From: Gnomoniopsis sp. IMI 355080
Lineage: Eukaryota; Ascomycota; Sordariomycetes; Diaporthales; Gnomoniaceae
Direction of reading: 5' to 3'
Assembly (NCBI GenBank): GCA_027946555.1
Contig: JAPEVC010000075.1
Coordinates: 1 to 64,000, forward strand
DNA: 64,000 nt
How positions within the stretch are numbered: the stretch's first letter is position 1; each line of letters opens with the position of its first letter. The position numbers and the translations under genes are program-made. Positions 33,548-45,319 of the stretch are shown here, piece by piece. The notes below the pieces were generated by a model. That model searched no databases and was not told where the DNA came from. It saw only the letters and a program-made list of their open reading frames with translations.

Positions 33548-35039
33548 GACGTTGGAAGGGACGGGAAACAAGTTGTCTTTCGGACAGTGTAAATGAGGTC
33601 AGGACCGGGGTCCAGGGATCGGATGGTCGCAGGGACAGATATGATGGGACGGAGAAGTAAGATTGGCGTGTTCGAGGTTGATGGTTTGTTGTTGCACCCA
33701 AGGGATGGCCAGATAGATGGGCGCCCTCTTTTTCCCGAATGGTCGCCAATCCCAATCTGTCCGACTGTTTGTCCCTAACAAGCCGTCCCGCGATCTGCCC
33801 TGCAAATGCTTTTGTGACGGGAATGGGGGGATCAGGACCGCGGGTCGAGGTGGAGTTCGGGGGATATTCGAGTCAAGGACGGGCCGTAGTCGATGATACC
33901 TCTGTACTGTACGTACAACGTCGTCCAAGAGTTCGGGAAGTACGGAGTGTGTAGGTATGCAAATACCCAAGACACAGAAAGAAGTAAAGAGAAGAAAAGG
34001 TCAAAAGTATGTACAACAAAGGCACGAGCGTAAAAGAAGGCACACACACATCAAACAAGGCGTCTTGCTCGTATTGACGCAAGAAACAGGCCAAAGCAAG
34101 GATTAAAAAAAACAGTGGCTTGGTAAAGGTCGGGCTGTCTCTTCCCTCGTATCCGGACACACTACTGTGTAGAGCATATACTTACAAGTACTTAGCAGGC
34201 TGACTGGACTGGCTGGACTGGCTGGGCATGCTAGGCACAGGCAACAGAGCACGGCCACCCATCCTGGCGCTGTGTGGGCACCCTAGCCTGCCTGACTGCC
34301 CTGGGGATTGCAAAGTGGGCAGGTGCAGTTGCCAGAATCCTGGGGAAGGTGGACGGAAGTGGGCTCGATGACAGGGACTGCCTAGGATTGTTGCCAGGGG
34401 TCAGGGGTGTGCTCTCCCTTGATTGGGGACACTTGCCCAACTGATGGCTGGGAAACGTTACAGGAAACATTGCTGGTTTCTTCAACAACCACGCAGGTCA
34501 CGCAGATCTCGCCCCTTGATTTTGTTAGTATTGTAGTAAACAAATCACATTGACCACGGATCGACTTGGTGTGGTTGAGCGTTCTCTCTCACTTTGCCGT
34601 GATATCCGAGTGGTCCTGTCGGGAGGATCATAGTGAGGATCACTCGCAATTTAGGCTTCTCGTTGGATGTGGCTGAGACATGGACACAAAAGAGAGGCCA
34701 TCTCCTCTAGCCAAATGAACGATTGGAAAACGAATCAACAAGTATATATGAACATTATTTTCTTGTAATGCTATTTGATTTCAGAAAGCTGTCCTTTCGA
34801 TCATAGTTTGATCTCCTTGCTTGAGCTTTTCAGCTTTGATGAGCCTTGCGGTTTGGAGAACGGCGAAAACGGGCCTTCTCTTCCAAGGTTTCCGACATGC
34901 TTAAACCTAAACGAGACGCTAAGCGGTCATGGCCTAGTGCAGATCACACGCAGGGGGCTACCCTGCTTCAGCACGAGGCCCACTGTTGTTTGAACATGTA
35001 GTAACAGTAAAATGACATCACTAAATCCACATCCCAGCT
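33548..35039. other. Intergenic region
   Basis: The 33548-34200 part is the upstream region of the GH17 gene. Near 34202-34224 there is a small imperfect tandem repeat of ACTGG/GCTGG units. Frames up to 123 codons on the minus strand at 33599-33970 have no recognisable domain. No gene was supported. Confidence 0.5.
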
Positions 35040-36740
35040 CTACAATATCAAAAGCTGCTTCTCCTTCTTCAATTGCTGGATCACGCTGATATCCACCTTC
35101 AACGTCTGCGCTGCCATCGCCGGTGGTGTCAGCGCCAGCCACTGCGTCAACGAGATGTCCGCCACATGGTCCGACTTGTATATCTCAATCCACACCAGGT
35201 CGTCGGTTTTGGACGTATTCTCGATGTAGTGACTAGCAAGCCCAGCAACGTGACAAGTGTCAGTCCTTGGATCAGGTAGTCTCTGACGAAGACAAATAGA
35301 AAGGGAAACCCCAGAAAAGGAGTACTGACCCAGAGTTATCAGGAAACGCAGCAGTATCTCCGGGCACAAAGTTGAATGTCCGCGCGTTCGCGTTGCCTGT
35401 GAAGACGGTGGCTTGTGCTGTACCGGAGTGGAAGTAAAGCCACTCCTCCGCCTGCGCATAACTCAAATCGTTAGCCCTGCCATGACCTTCAAAACAAAAA
35501 AGCGAAACAACGGTCATTTTGCATTCTCACATTCGGATGCCAATGCATCTCCCTCAACCCACCCGGCCGCAACCTGATAAACGCCGCCGCAATCGTCTTG
35601 CTAACTGGGAAGTTTGTCGAGTCCACCTTGAACACCACCCCACCACCGCCCGCCACAGTCTCCGAGGGCTTTTGTAGGGTCCGATACACCCAGCTTGCCG
35701 GCGTGCCGTCCGTCACCGGCGTGCCACCCGTGACCGTGGTCGGATCGACGGCCGTCCCGTTCACGATGAACGGGTTGGGCGACGGCGTGGAGTCAAACAC
35801 GGACGCGTCGACGCCAAAATTCTTGGCGAGGATGGCTTTGGGCGTGTGGGTGATCCAGTCGTCGACGTTGAACGTTGTGCCTGTGCGGTCGAAGTCGGGA
35901 TCGTCGAAGCTGGTTGTGTTGAAGTGTGTGTCAGAAGGGAGGTTTATGAGATGCTAAAGTGACTTTCACAGAGGGAAGAGGGGGAAGGGGCGTGGTTGTT
36001 CGCCTTACACGAGAAGGAATTCGTTATCTTCCTCCATCCCTTGCACAGCATGGGCCACACCCTTGGGGAAATACCAGATATCCCCAAAATTCAGCGTTTC
36101 AGCCTGCCAGTTCCCCTTCTCATCGACCGCCGAGACCATCACCGAGCCGTTACTACACGTGGAGGCAAAAGGTCTCTAGTCAGCAAACTCTTCCATCAAG
36201 AGGAAAGAGAGGTTCGACAGGTAAAAGTCGCAAAACTACATACTACACGAAACCCCACTCCGCCGTCCGATGCCAATGCAGCTCGCGAATCGCCCCCTTG
36301 CGCAAATGCTGCTGCGCAGCCGCTACATCATGGCTTTGCGGCAGGTCCTGGACCACCTGCTCGCGCGACCACCCGCCGTTGGCCAGCCGCGCCTTGCTCT
36401 GGGAAAAGGACCATTTCAGATTCGGGACCACGCCGCTGTCTGTCGCCTGCTGGCCTAGATTGGACGGGTTCTGCAGGTCCAGCGGCTGGTTCGTGCCGCC
36501 GAGGATCGGGGCACCCTTGCCGGTGCCGTCGACCGGTTGGCCGATTTGGAATTGGGGCGCGTCGTCGCGTTTATTCGCAGTTGCAGGCGCAGGCGCAGGC
36601 GCATATGGTGATTGGGGCGATGATAACGGTAGGGTGGCGTAGTCGTAGTTTGTGGGAATAGCATATGTTCCGACGCTGTGGATTGCAAGTAGCAGGAGGA
36701 GCACAAGGCCGAGTGGGAGCCAGGTACGGTGGAGGGACAT
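35040..36740 (-). CDS. Secreted bicupin oxalate decarboxylase
   Basis: The model is complement(join(35040..35232,35330..35451,35531..35909,36009..36152,36247..36740)), 443 residues, all junctions in phase. The leader WLPLGLVLLLLLAIHSVGTYA is a strong signal peptide. A Pro/Ala-rich stretch ending in KRDD (possible Kex2-type cleavage) follows. Two cupin domains each show the Mn-binding pattern: HWHRTAEWGFV near 157, completed by FPKGVAHAVQG, and HWHPNAEEWLYF near 335, completed by FPDNSGHYIENT. LNFGDIWYFPKG and GDTAAFPDN are the second cupin motifs. Oxalate decarboxylase converts oxalate to formate and CO2, relieving acid and chelation stress in the medium. Oxalate oxidase activity cannot be excluded for a bicupin. 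Confidence 0.93.
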
Positions 36741-38322
36741 GATGGGATGAGTGGGCGTTTGCGAACGACGGTCGATGGGCGCACACAAACACCCGAGTGG
36801 GCAAGATGGGCTGCTACTCTCTTGATATCATGAGAAGAAACACATTATGCTCACTCAAATCACCAACCTTAGTTCTACATCACGTCACGATTGGCGCCTG
36901 GGCAATAATGGCAAAGTTGGTCTCCAAAATTACGTATCCGGCGCTATAGCACGTGGAAACTTCGGGAAGTCTATTCAACAATTGTACTGAGGTGGTGAGT
37001 GAGTGTGCGTGTGTTGTGTGTATTTGTGTTGCAGCTACAATGATTGAACGATTCCGGCGACGTGATAGATTGTGTGCTCGGGGGTGCCACTTCCGCTGCG
37101 TACTTGGGTATTGGCTTTGAAAACCTTCGAGCGCTTCGACCCCTCACACATAACTTCGGTTCGGGTCGACGAAATATTCCCTCCTCATAGAGTGGGGATT
37201 GGGCGTGGCACATATATCGAGCCTCGAGAATTGGCTTTTCTGAGGGAGGTTTGTTTCTGGCTTGGCGGGCAGTTGCGTGCTTGAAGGGGTAATGTCGGCC
37301 TTTCGGTGAGGAACTGGATTGGATCTACTACCAGGCAGCCCAAGAAGGTTTAAGTTGGTTAGGTAGATGTGAGCGTCTACTATTGACTATAACCTTCGGA
37401 GATTATATGATTGCTTCTAGTTCCACCTCTTCTTCTATAGTTAAACCAATGCCAAGTCTGAAAAGACAAAAGGCATGAATGCCTAGATTAGACAGCTTCA
37501 GACGAGATGGAACCAGGCCGCTCCTGATTTGTCCGTGGAGTGACCAACTCTTATGCCAGTCATCGTATCGCACTCGCTCTGGCCAATCGGTAGTCAACCA
37601 TCCCAAGAAACGCGCGGAGAGTCAGTCCACGTGCATGTGGACATCTGCAGTCAATATCTGTTTTCATGATCCATAGTATATACAAGACAGAGTAGAGTCA
37701 CAATTTCCAGCCTCGCCTCCTCCGAGCAGCGTTCTGGTTCCCTCAGCTTGGAATGCAAGTCTGGTTGCCATTTTATAAGTTGCAGAAGGTGCCGAGCTAG
37801 TTGGTAACTACCTACATGTGGTTGGTGTGGTTGGTGGACATCTGTAGACATTCGATGTTCCAAGGTTCTTTATACGTTAGGGTCTTGTATTAAATCAACC
37901 CAAAGCGTGGGACAAATGTTGTCTTATTCCACGCGGCAGCCTTCACGAATATGTTCACAAGGAAACTCAGTCTTGTTGCAGCAGCCCCTCGACATTCTTC
38001 AGAGCATTTGCGACCAGCTACCGCTTGAAGACGCCCCTTATCTTCCCTATAAGCTGTAAAGCTTTACAACTACACTTCTTCTCTACAATTGACCAACAAA
38101 AATCGATGAACAGAATTGACATTCTGGTTCGATTGGTAAGAAATCTCCCAAATACATCTCACTCCTTCGGCTGCAAGAGGCTACATCGCATCAGCAAAAA
38201 TGGCACCTACGTAAAAAGAGATTACCTTGGCTACAGTGGCGCTTTCTTGTACCCATTCCCCCGCAAGTACTCACTTCATTCTTCACAGTTTTACGTTCTC
38301 ATACAATCAAGCAAGGGCTGTT
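36741..38322. other. Intergenic region
   Basis: This carries the upstream region of the oxalate decarboxylase gene. Possible 5' exons of the small unknown gene that starts at 38323 may lie at 38100-38320: an ATG at 38105 is followed by a GTAAGA donor at 38135, and TACAG lies at 38233-38237. They could not be joined with confidence. No other gene was seen. Confidence 0.4.
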
Positions 38323-38879
38323 ATGAACAGTCACTTGATCCGTCCTGACCATGACATCCAGGCGGAGAAACTATGCCGGCAGACTCGGCCCAGAGTCGCA
38401 TGCCGTATTTCCGGACACCAACGCCGCTCACTGATATACCCTGCCGAGTCACGCAAGGCAGCAGTGATCGATAATGATTTGTGCCTATGCAAGTCGCGAG
38501 AACTCAACTGTGCAGCTGGGGAGTATAACGAAGTAAGGGCCGTCGTTGGAGTTTAGCGTCACTTTGGTTCCTGTGAACACATCCACAGGATATTCAAACA
38601 TTCCTTGACATCAAATATCCGAAAATATGGCTTTGGCTCCGCGATGGGATCCTGTGGCAGGTGTTTGACGGACCGGGAGGTGACCAATTCAATACGACGA
38701 TGATGGACGAGGCCCCGGGCGAGGAACAACTGGCTGGCTCTTCCAACGAACTTGTTCATTATGCGACCGTCAATTTCCCCTACTCTTGGGTTCCACAGAC
38801 AAAAGAATGGGCTGTGGGATCGACAAAAGGCAGATCGATCACTGGAGTCGGATACTTACCTAGCTACCTAGCTAGGTAG
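38323..38879 (+). CDS. Small conserved-looking protein of unknown function
   Basis: The proposed model is join(38323..38532,38589..38879), 166 residues. The donor is GTAAGG and the acceptor CCACAG, both phase 0. The second exon is strongly protein-like: DIQTFLDIKYPKIWLWLRDG, ILWQVFDGPGGDQF and NELVHYATVNFPYSWVPQ. The first exon contains DNDLCLCKSRELNC, suggesting Cys pairs. I do not recognise the family. The ATG at 38323 may not be the true start, since upstream exons are possible. The last codons and the TAG stop lie in a 16-base palindrome of the type that recurs in this window. That may mean the original C-terminus has been replaced by an insertion. Confidence 0.55.
38864..38879. repeat. 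16-bp perfect palindrome CTACCTAGCTAGGTAG
   Basis: A perfect inverted repeat at the 3' end of the unknown gene provides its stop codon. It is a variant of the TACCTAGGTA element found elsewhere in the window. Confidence 0.85.
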
Positions 38880-39352
38880 GTTAGACGGCATTCTTGATAG
38901 GCCAATGCATTAGATGAACGCAAAGTGGTCTTCTTGCCGTACGTACATGTACAAAGGTGAATCTAGAAGCACACACGCAGAAAAAGACTTTATCCCCGAA
39001 TACACTTATTTATTCGAAAAAGGCATCAGCCCTTGATTGTGGCATTATCCCCCTTGAGATGATTGCCCAGGTGTTCCGATCAAGTCACAAGAAGGAAGCC
39101 AGAAAGTGGGATAAAATTATTGTCAGCGGTGACACTTGACACATGCAACCCCACACTCCCCCGCCTAAATGCATTGATGTTTACTACCCATCATATTTAG
39201 ATTTGCTTCTTTATACACCGCCTGCCTGAATCGAATGCCTCCCGGTAGCATTCCAGCCAAGCACGTTTTATATATGCGGTCCCTTACTTATTACAGAATA
39301 CCTTTAGAGTTGGCTGACAAGCGTGTTTACATAAACCTCGCCATCCATACCA

Positions 39353-39370
39353 TACCTACCTAGGTAGGTA
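39353..39370. repeat. 18-bp perfect palindrome containing TACCTAGGTA
   Basis: The sequence TACCTACCTAGGTAGGTA is its own reverse complement. It is the longest member of the recurring palindrome set. Confidence 0.9.
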
Positions 39371-39560
39371 GCTCACAAAGTCTCCAATATACGGAGTATT
39401 GTTCCTCGATCCGGCTATATACTCTTTGACGAGGCTACTCATGAGGTACGCTCAAGCCCTGACGGGCCATTAATAATCAGGTACCCGTCGATGCCGTCGT
39501 AGGCTATAAAAACACATCCCTGGGGCTGCATACCCGCCCGGGCGAATAGGGTAAAATCCC

Positions 39561-39567
39561 GGCTAAA
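39561..39567 (+). promoter_or_regulatory. Candidate XlnR/XYR1 site GGCTAAA
   Basis: GGCTAAA, the core recognised by the xylanase regulators XlnR/XYR1, lies 506 bases upstream of the beta-xylosidase ATG. A 7-mer is expected by chance several times in 64 kb, so only its location is suggestive. Confidence 0.4.
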
Positions 39568-39845
39568 ATGCCCTACCGCGCACACTACCTACTGCCGATA
39601 TACCGTATACGAATTCGTGTTTCCCCGGGTCGGAGAGAACCACAGCATCGGTGACTCTTGAACCGAACTTTACTTGCCGGCGGGTCCAGAATGACGTGGA
39701 ACATGTCCATGATATTGAAGACCTCGCGCAAAGAGGGGCATTGGCTAGCGCGATATAACACCCGTGGATTCAATGAGTTCTCCAATTTATTTTGGAGTTG
39801 GTTGCGCCTTAGTTACAAACAGCTTGCCTGGCCATTTTTTGCACC

Positions 39846-39851
39846 GCGGGG
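39846..39851 (+). promoter_or_regulatory. Candidate CreA carbon-repression site GCGGGG
   Basis: This matches the CreA consensus SYGGRG about 220 bases upstream of the beta-xylosidase start. Such short sites are frequent by chance. Confidence 0.3.
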
Positions 39852-39969
39852 AAAATGGTCATGACGCGGAAATGAAAACGGCACTGACGCGGTTCTCTTA
39901 TTGGGGCGGGAGGGGAGGATTGGGAAAGTTGTTTTTGGACAGTACCCATACATACCATATATACATACA

Positions 39970-39980
39970 TATATATATAA
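39970..39980 (+). promoter_or_regulatory. TATA element of the beta-xylosidase gene
   Basis: TATATATATAA lies 87-97 bases before the ATG, a normal distance for a TATA box with a short leader in filamentous fungi. Confidence 0.55.
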
Positions 39981-40066
39981 GTCGGGGTGGGCCTAAGGTG
40001 CCTGTGTTTCCGTGAAAACGAGACCACCCGGCTACTCGCTGTCCAACTTCCTCACGAGTCAACACC

Positions 40067-42804
40067 ATGGCGATGGCGAAGTCAACATCCGTCCTGCTCC
40101 TCGCAGGATCCGCCCTCGCTGCCTCTAATTTCCCAGACTGCACCTCGGGTCCCCTTGCTAATAACTCCATCTGCGACACTTCACTCTGTAAGTCTGCTTT
40201 CTCTCCCCCAACTTTGAACAAAATTATAATTCGACACGTGCAAGATATCTGACAATTCCTCCAGCCGCAACCGCCCGCGCCGCCGGTCTCCTCCCTCTTC
40301 TCACCCTCGAGGAGAAAATTAACGCCACCATCTCCACCTCCCCGGGCGTTCCCCGCCTCGGTCTTCCAGCCTACCAATGGTGGTCCGAAGGCCTGCACGG
40401 CGTAGCCAGCTCCCCGGGCGTCACGTTCAACCCAGACAATGGCTCTGAGTTCTATGCGGCAACTAGCTTCCCGCAGCCCATCACGCTGGGCGCCGCATTC
40501 GACGACGAGCTCATCAAAAACGTGGCGACGGTGGTGAGCACCGAGGCGCGTGCGTTCAGTAATGCCGGACGGGCCGGGTTGGACTTTTGGACGCCGAATA
40601 TCAATCCTTTCCGTGATCCCCGGTGGGGGCGCGGGCAGGAGACGCCCGGGGAGGATCCGGTGCATTTGAGTAGTTATGTGAAGTCGTTGATTGCTGGGCT
40701 CCAGGGGACGGATGACGAGGAGGGAAGTGTGGGTGGGAAGTATAAGAAAATTGTATCGACCTGCAAGCACTTTGCTGGTTACGATGTGAGTCCATTTCTG
40801 CCTCTCATTCTATGATCATGGGAGCATGCAAGAAGCCAGTCACCCTGACATACCACCACAGGTCGAATCCTGGGATGGCAACTACCGCTACCAATTTGAC
40901 GCGGACATTTCCACGCAGGATATGGTTGAATACTACTTGCCCTCGTTCCAGGCGTGTGCGCGGGACGCTAGGGTTGGTGCGTTTATGTGCTCATACAACG
41001 CGGTGAACGGTGTACCTACGTGTGCGGACGACTGGTTGTTGAACACGGTGTTGCGCGAGCATTGGAATTGGACGAGCGCGGAGGAAGGATTCTGTGAGTT
41101 GTTTTCTTGGCTGCCTTTTCTCCCTGCAGGATGGCCGTTGTTTCTATGTTCCAGGAGCATGATGAAGGACGAGCTTTGCTATCTAAACATGGTTACAGCA
41201 GACTTCGCCACGCGAGATGCGCATTCAGAAGGCTAATCAATTTTATAGGGGTGACATCTGACTGTGACGCCATTCAGAATGTATTCCTCCCGCATCGCTG
41301 GTCTCCCTCACGCGAAGCCGCTGCAGCCGATTCGCTCATCGCGGGTACCGACCTCAACTGCGGAACCTATTACAGCCACCACCTTGGCGAAGCTTACACC
41401 CAAGGCCTCATCAACGACACAAACCTTGACACAGCAGTCACCCGTCTCTATGCCTCGCTCGTTACCCTGGGCTACTTCGACCCGCCTGAGTCCCAGCCAT
41501 ATCGCCAGCTCGGATGGGACGATGTCAACACGCCCTACGCCCAGCAGCTTGCCTACCAGGCTGCTGCGAGTGGCACAGTTCTTCTCAAGAACGCAAACAA
41601 CACCCTTCCACTGGATCTACAAGGGAAGAAGGTCGCCATGCTGGGTGATTGGGCAGACGCCACCACTGACATGCAGGGCAACTACTATGGAGTCGCACCA
41701 TTCCTGCACTCGCCGCTGTACGCGGCTCAGACACTTTTGGGCGACGACAATGTGCTCTATGCCGCAGGGCCAAGCTACGGCGACCCAACGACCAATGACT
41801 GGGATGTGATCTGGGAGACAGCAGATGCCGCGGACGTGCTGCTCTATTTCAGCGGCATTGACAACAGCGTCGAGAGCGAGGGCATGGACCGCGTGAGCCT
41901 CGAGTGGCAGGGCGCACAGCTCGATGTGATTGGCGAGCTGGCACTGCTAGGCAAGCCAATGGTTGTCGTGCAAATGGGCGGCGGGCAGGTCGACAGCACT
42001 CCGATCCTCGACAACCCGGGCATTGGCGCGCTACTGTGGGGCGGCTATCCCGGAGAGGACGGAGGCGTTGCACTTCTTGACGTGATCACGGGTACACAGG
42101 CACCCGCGGGTCGCCTGCCGGTCACGCAGTACCCGGCTGCCTATCTCGTCAACACGTCCATGACGAACATGGCGCTGCGCGCGGATAATGCGAGCGGTTT
42201 CTCCGGCCGGACGTACCGGTGGTATGAAGGTGAAGCCGTCTTCCCGTTTGGCTTTGGGCTGCATTACACAAGCTTCACAGCCGAGATGGCGCTGCCCGGG
42301 AATGTGAGCACCGATATTGGGACCTTGACGGCGCAGTGCTCCGGGGTGGCGTATCTAGACTTGTGCCCGTTTGCGTCCGTGCCTGTGACGATCCACAACA
42401 CGGGCGATGTCACGTCAGACTACGCGGCGCTGCTTTTTGTGGCGGGTGAGTTTGGGCCGACACCGTACCCGCGCAAAACTCTCGTGTCGTACGCCAAGGC
42501 GCACAACATCACTGCTGGCTCCTCGGGGGCGGTCACGATTGATGTGACCCTGGGCAGTCTGGCGCGGGTCGACGAGAATGGAAACCGCGTGCTTTACCCA
42601 GGGACGTATCAGTTGATGTTGGATCTGGAGCCTGGTCTGGCGACGGTGGAGTTTACATTGACGGGAACGGAGAAGATGTTGGACGAGTGGCCGGCTGCGC
42701 CGACGCGGAGCAGTGGAATGGGCACGACGGAGGTGGGCGGTGACTATTTTGTGGGTGGGTATGGGAGTGTTAATGAGGACGGGCAGCAGATTATAGGGGG
42801 TTAG
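40067..42804 (+). CDS. Secreted GH3 exo-beta-1,4-xylosidase (bxlB-like)
   Basis: The model is join(40067..40187,40265..40785,40862..41093,41249..42804), 809 residues, three introns in phase (77, 76 and 155 nt). The signal peptide is MAMAKSTSVLLLAGSALAAS. The GH3 N-terminal domain shows PRLGLPAYQWWSEGLHGVA, FWTPNINPFRDPRWGRGQET and KHFAGYD. The nucleophile segment WVTSDCDAIQNV starts at residue 292, with Asp296 as the likely nucleophile. The second GH3 domain and a C-terminal fibronectin-III-like domain (FGFGLHYTSF ... PRKTLVSYAKAH) follow. The WWSEGLHGV and SDCDAI motifs are those of fungal beta-xylosidases and not beta-glucosidases. The enzyme releases xylose from xylo-oligosaccharides outside the cell. 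An ATG two codons downstream is an alternative start. Confidence 0.95.
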
Positions 42805-42983
42805 AGCCGTTGTGACGAGGTTCTAATGAACTGTTGAGATACAATAACATAATGAGTGTTGAGATGTCATGGAATGTTATCCGTGTACCGTGACAAATCC
42901 ATTATGGTTTCAAGGACAGACTACTATTATAATATCTTACTTTTACCACCAATCCAGTCGTGAATAGTTATCTCAAAGGTAAA

Positions 42984-43760
42984 TTAGTAGATTTTCTTCT
43001 CCTTCTTCTCCTCCTCTGCCAGGAGCTCCTGAGCGAAAGCTATAAGGGCTTTATATAACGTTTGCTCATATATACCAGCGCTGGCAATTGTTTCATGTCC
43101 TCGCAGTTGATTAATTCATAGACATCACTGGAATGCTCTACTTAAATGCTTGTGCTCGCTTATGCCTCGGGTCACGATAAAGGGTATATGAGCAGTAAGC
43201 AACTCCTTATTCCTCGTCATAACGGTCTAATATGACACTTTTCGATATGAACTCCAGCTATTATATGCTTCGAAATGCAATACAGCTTGCATTTGATCTC
43301 ATATGTACCGAGGTAGTGAATAAGGTGTTCAATCATTATCAATGTAGGATATGACCGTGCTTAACATACGAAAGAAGCAGTTGAGATTCACCGGTTCGAC
43401 CATTGCAAAGTACATAATATGCCCTATTGATATGAACACACGGTTCTTGCTTCAAGGAGATACTCTAGGTACTAAAGTGACGGCATTCATTAGCATCCTT
43501 GTTGTCTTGGACTTGCGATGTTGCACAAACGGATCATCTATATGTAGTTTGAATCTTGTTCAAGTTCTATTGGATAGGGTTCCTGATATCGAATATATGC
43601 GTCTGGTTGATTCACTATATCACAGCCACAGACTCAAATCTTGCAACCACAGGAATGGTCATCTTATCGAGTATGTATTTGGCTGCATTTCTGTTGGCCT
43701 AGAAGACTGTGGCAGCCAATTCTCTGGGTCAGCTGAGTACCACACCAGTAAACCCTAAAT
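42984..43760 (-). mobile_element. Decayed transposon-like coding relic
   Basis: Read on the minus strand, protein-like stretches appear one after another in different frames, broken by stops and frameshifts. From 5' to 3' they include VNQPDAYIRYQEPYPIEL, MQAVLHFEAYNSWSSYRK, VMTRNKELLTAHIPFIVTRG, ISEHKHLSRAFQ and finally GIYEQTLYKALIAFAQELL, ending in a Lys/Glu-rich tail before TAA near 42984. The composition is AT-rich and many stops could derive from C-to-T changes. I cannot name the transposase or recombinase family. No terminal repeats were found. Confidence 0.45.
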
Positions 43761-43833
43761 ACTCAAAATACTAGGCGTGACAATCAAGTGCTGGTGTTAA
43801 CCATGTCTTGGAACAGCCACGGGCGGCCAGCGT

Positions 43834-43861
43834 GGCTGAGACCCGGCGGCTGAGACCCTGC
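43834..43861 (+). repeat. 14-bp tandem duplication
   Basis: GGCTGAGACCCGGC is followed directly by GGCTGAGACCCTGC, one mismatch, in a GC-rich patch of an otherwise AT-rich region. Confidence 0.8.
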
Positions 43862-44433
43862 GGCCGCAGTTGGTTCAGTGTATTGCCCCACGGCTGTGCA
43901 GGATTCAATCCCGCCAATTTTACACATACTAACCGTGACTAAGGGCTCTTATCTTTCAAGGTGTATCCAGAAGATATTCGGCGGTTGCATCTTCATAGTG
44001 GACACTTCCAAAGTTGGTCGGCTAGGATCTGGCCAACCAAGTGGCTTTCTTGTACCAAGGCATGCTGAACCGTCCATCAACCTGAGCCCAGGTGCAGCCT
44101 GTAACAAAGGGAAAGGCCGCCAAGTATTGGTTGCAGGGTTTATTTTGCCATTAGTTCCAAACATAGTCTCGTGGCGATCCTTCGTCAGCCTGTGTGAACG
44201 TGGAGACAGAGGAATCTTTTCAGCTCTGCTGTGCCTCAATGTGGTAATGTGGCTGGGTCTGCTTACTCCGTGACAAGCATTCGAAATCCTTCGCCTGCTG
44301 TCTCTGCTCTATGGATAATAAAAGTCTAGGCTCTTCGCAGGAAAGATATCACTCCTTTTGTTAATTCCCCATTGTTTACTAGTCTACGCTCGCCATTCTA
44401 TACCAAGATCACCATTACCTCATTTCAGTCACT

Positions 44434-45319
44434 ATGGGCTACCACGTTCCAGGCGACGAGTCGCCCTTCCTCAAGCGCATTTTGATACCATTTTGGGTGG
44501 TCCGAATCTTCATCATGGGAATAGACATTATTGCATATGGGCTCGTTATTGGAGTGCTTGGGGCCTATCAAAATAATGATGGCAATTTGCAGACCAACGT
44601 CAACGGACAGCTTGAAGACAATGACAGTTTCCAGGATTTCAAGAGCAAGTACAACGTCAAGTCAACGATCAATGCCGCAATCGCTGTTCTTTCTGTCATA
44701 TTAGTTCTGATCCTACTCTGTTTGGTCCTGGATTTCGTCTGCATCTTCAAACGCTCCAGGCGAACCCTCACTCCAAAGTTCTTCCTGATCGTCAATGTTG
44801 TCCAGACGACATTCTGGACTGTCATGTTTGTTTTGTCCTTTTTTGGAGCGTACACGACCTTCGCCCATGTTCTTTCTATCATACCCTAGTAAGTATTCAA
44901 TTTTGTCCCTGGAGCCCCTGGGCCACCTGGGCAAATCTAATCTTGGGATATCTTGGGATTGTCTCGTTGTGAGTGGGTGCTGACCATAATTTTGCAGCCT
45001 TTCCTTTGTTGGGCTTTTGATATACGCAAGCATCATCTTCCACAAATCACGTAAAGGGACACTTGGGAAGGGAACGTATGCGCCTGCCGACAATAGTGGT
45101 CAGCAGCTTTATGCCATGGACACCAGCTATGCCACGCCAGCCGCACCACCGTACGGGCAGAACTACCCCGATTCTGGATACTACAGTCGTAAAATGGACT
45201 CCCACGACGCGTCACTGGCGTCTGGCGATGTGTCTCACGAGCAGGGCTACGGCAACCCAAGCTACGGCAATAACTATAACAACTCTCACGACCATCACAC
45301 CACGTCGTCAATAGTCTAA
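44434..45319 (+). CDS. Four-TM membrane protein (MARVEL-like topology)
   Basis: The model is join(44434..44888,44998..45319), 258 residues, donor GTAAGT and acceptor TTGCAG in phase 2. Four hydrophobic segments are visible: IPFWVVRIFIMGIDIIAYGL, AAIAVLSVILVLILLCLVLD, FLIVNVVQTTFWTVMFVLSF and YLSFVGLLIYASIIFH. A hydrophilic extracellular loop lies between the first two. The C-terminal tail is rich in Tyr, Gly, Asn, Ser and His. Such four-TM proteins are common in Pezizomycotina and often placed with MARVEL/SUR7-like membrane-organising proteins, but no diagnostic motif was seen. The function is unknown. Confidence 0.82.

Larger units (their letters stand above)
38880..40066. other. Intergenic region with promoter of beta-xylosidase gene
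   Basis: No gene is supported. It holds an 18-bp palindrome, a candidate xylanase-regulator motif, a CreA-type motif and a TATA element, listed separately. Confidence 0.55.
42805..44433. other. Intergenic region with a decayed mobile element
   Basis: Apart from the transposon-like relic listed separately, the region contains a 14-bp tandem duplication (GGCTGAGACCC-GC units) at 43834-43861. No intact gene was found. A plus-strand frame of 135 codons at 43351-43758 lies antisense to the relic. Confidence 0.5.

Noticed and set aside
35040..42804. A carbohydrate-active or secondary-metabolite gene cluster
   Set aside because: Oxalate decarboxylase, unknown gene and beta-xylosidase are on different strands with long gaps and no shared pathway, regulator or transporter.
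43351..43758. 135-codon plus-strand ORF after the beta-xylosidase
   Set aside because: The minus strand across the same bases carries better protein-like pieces of a decayed element, so this is probably a shadow.
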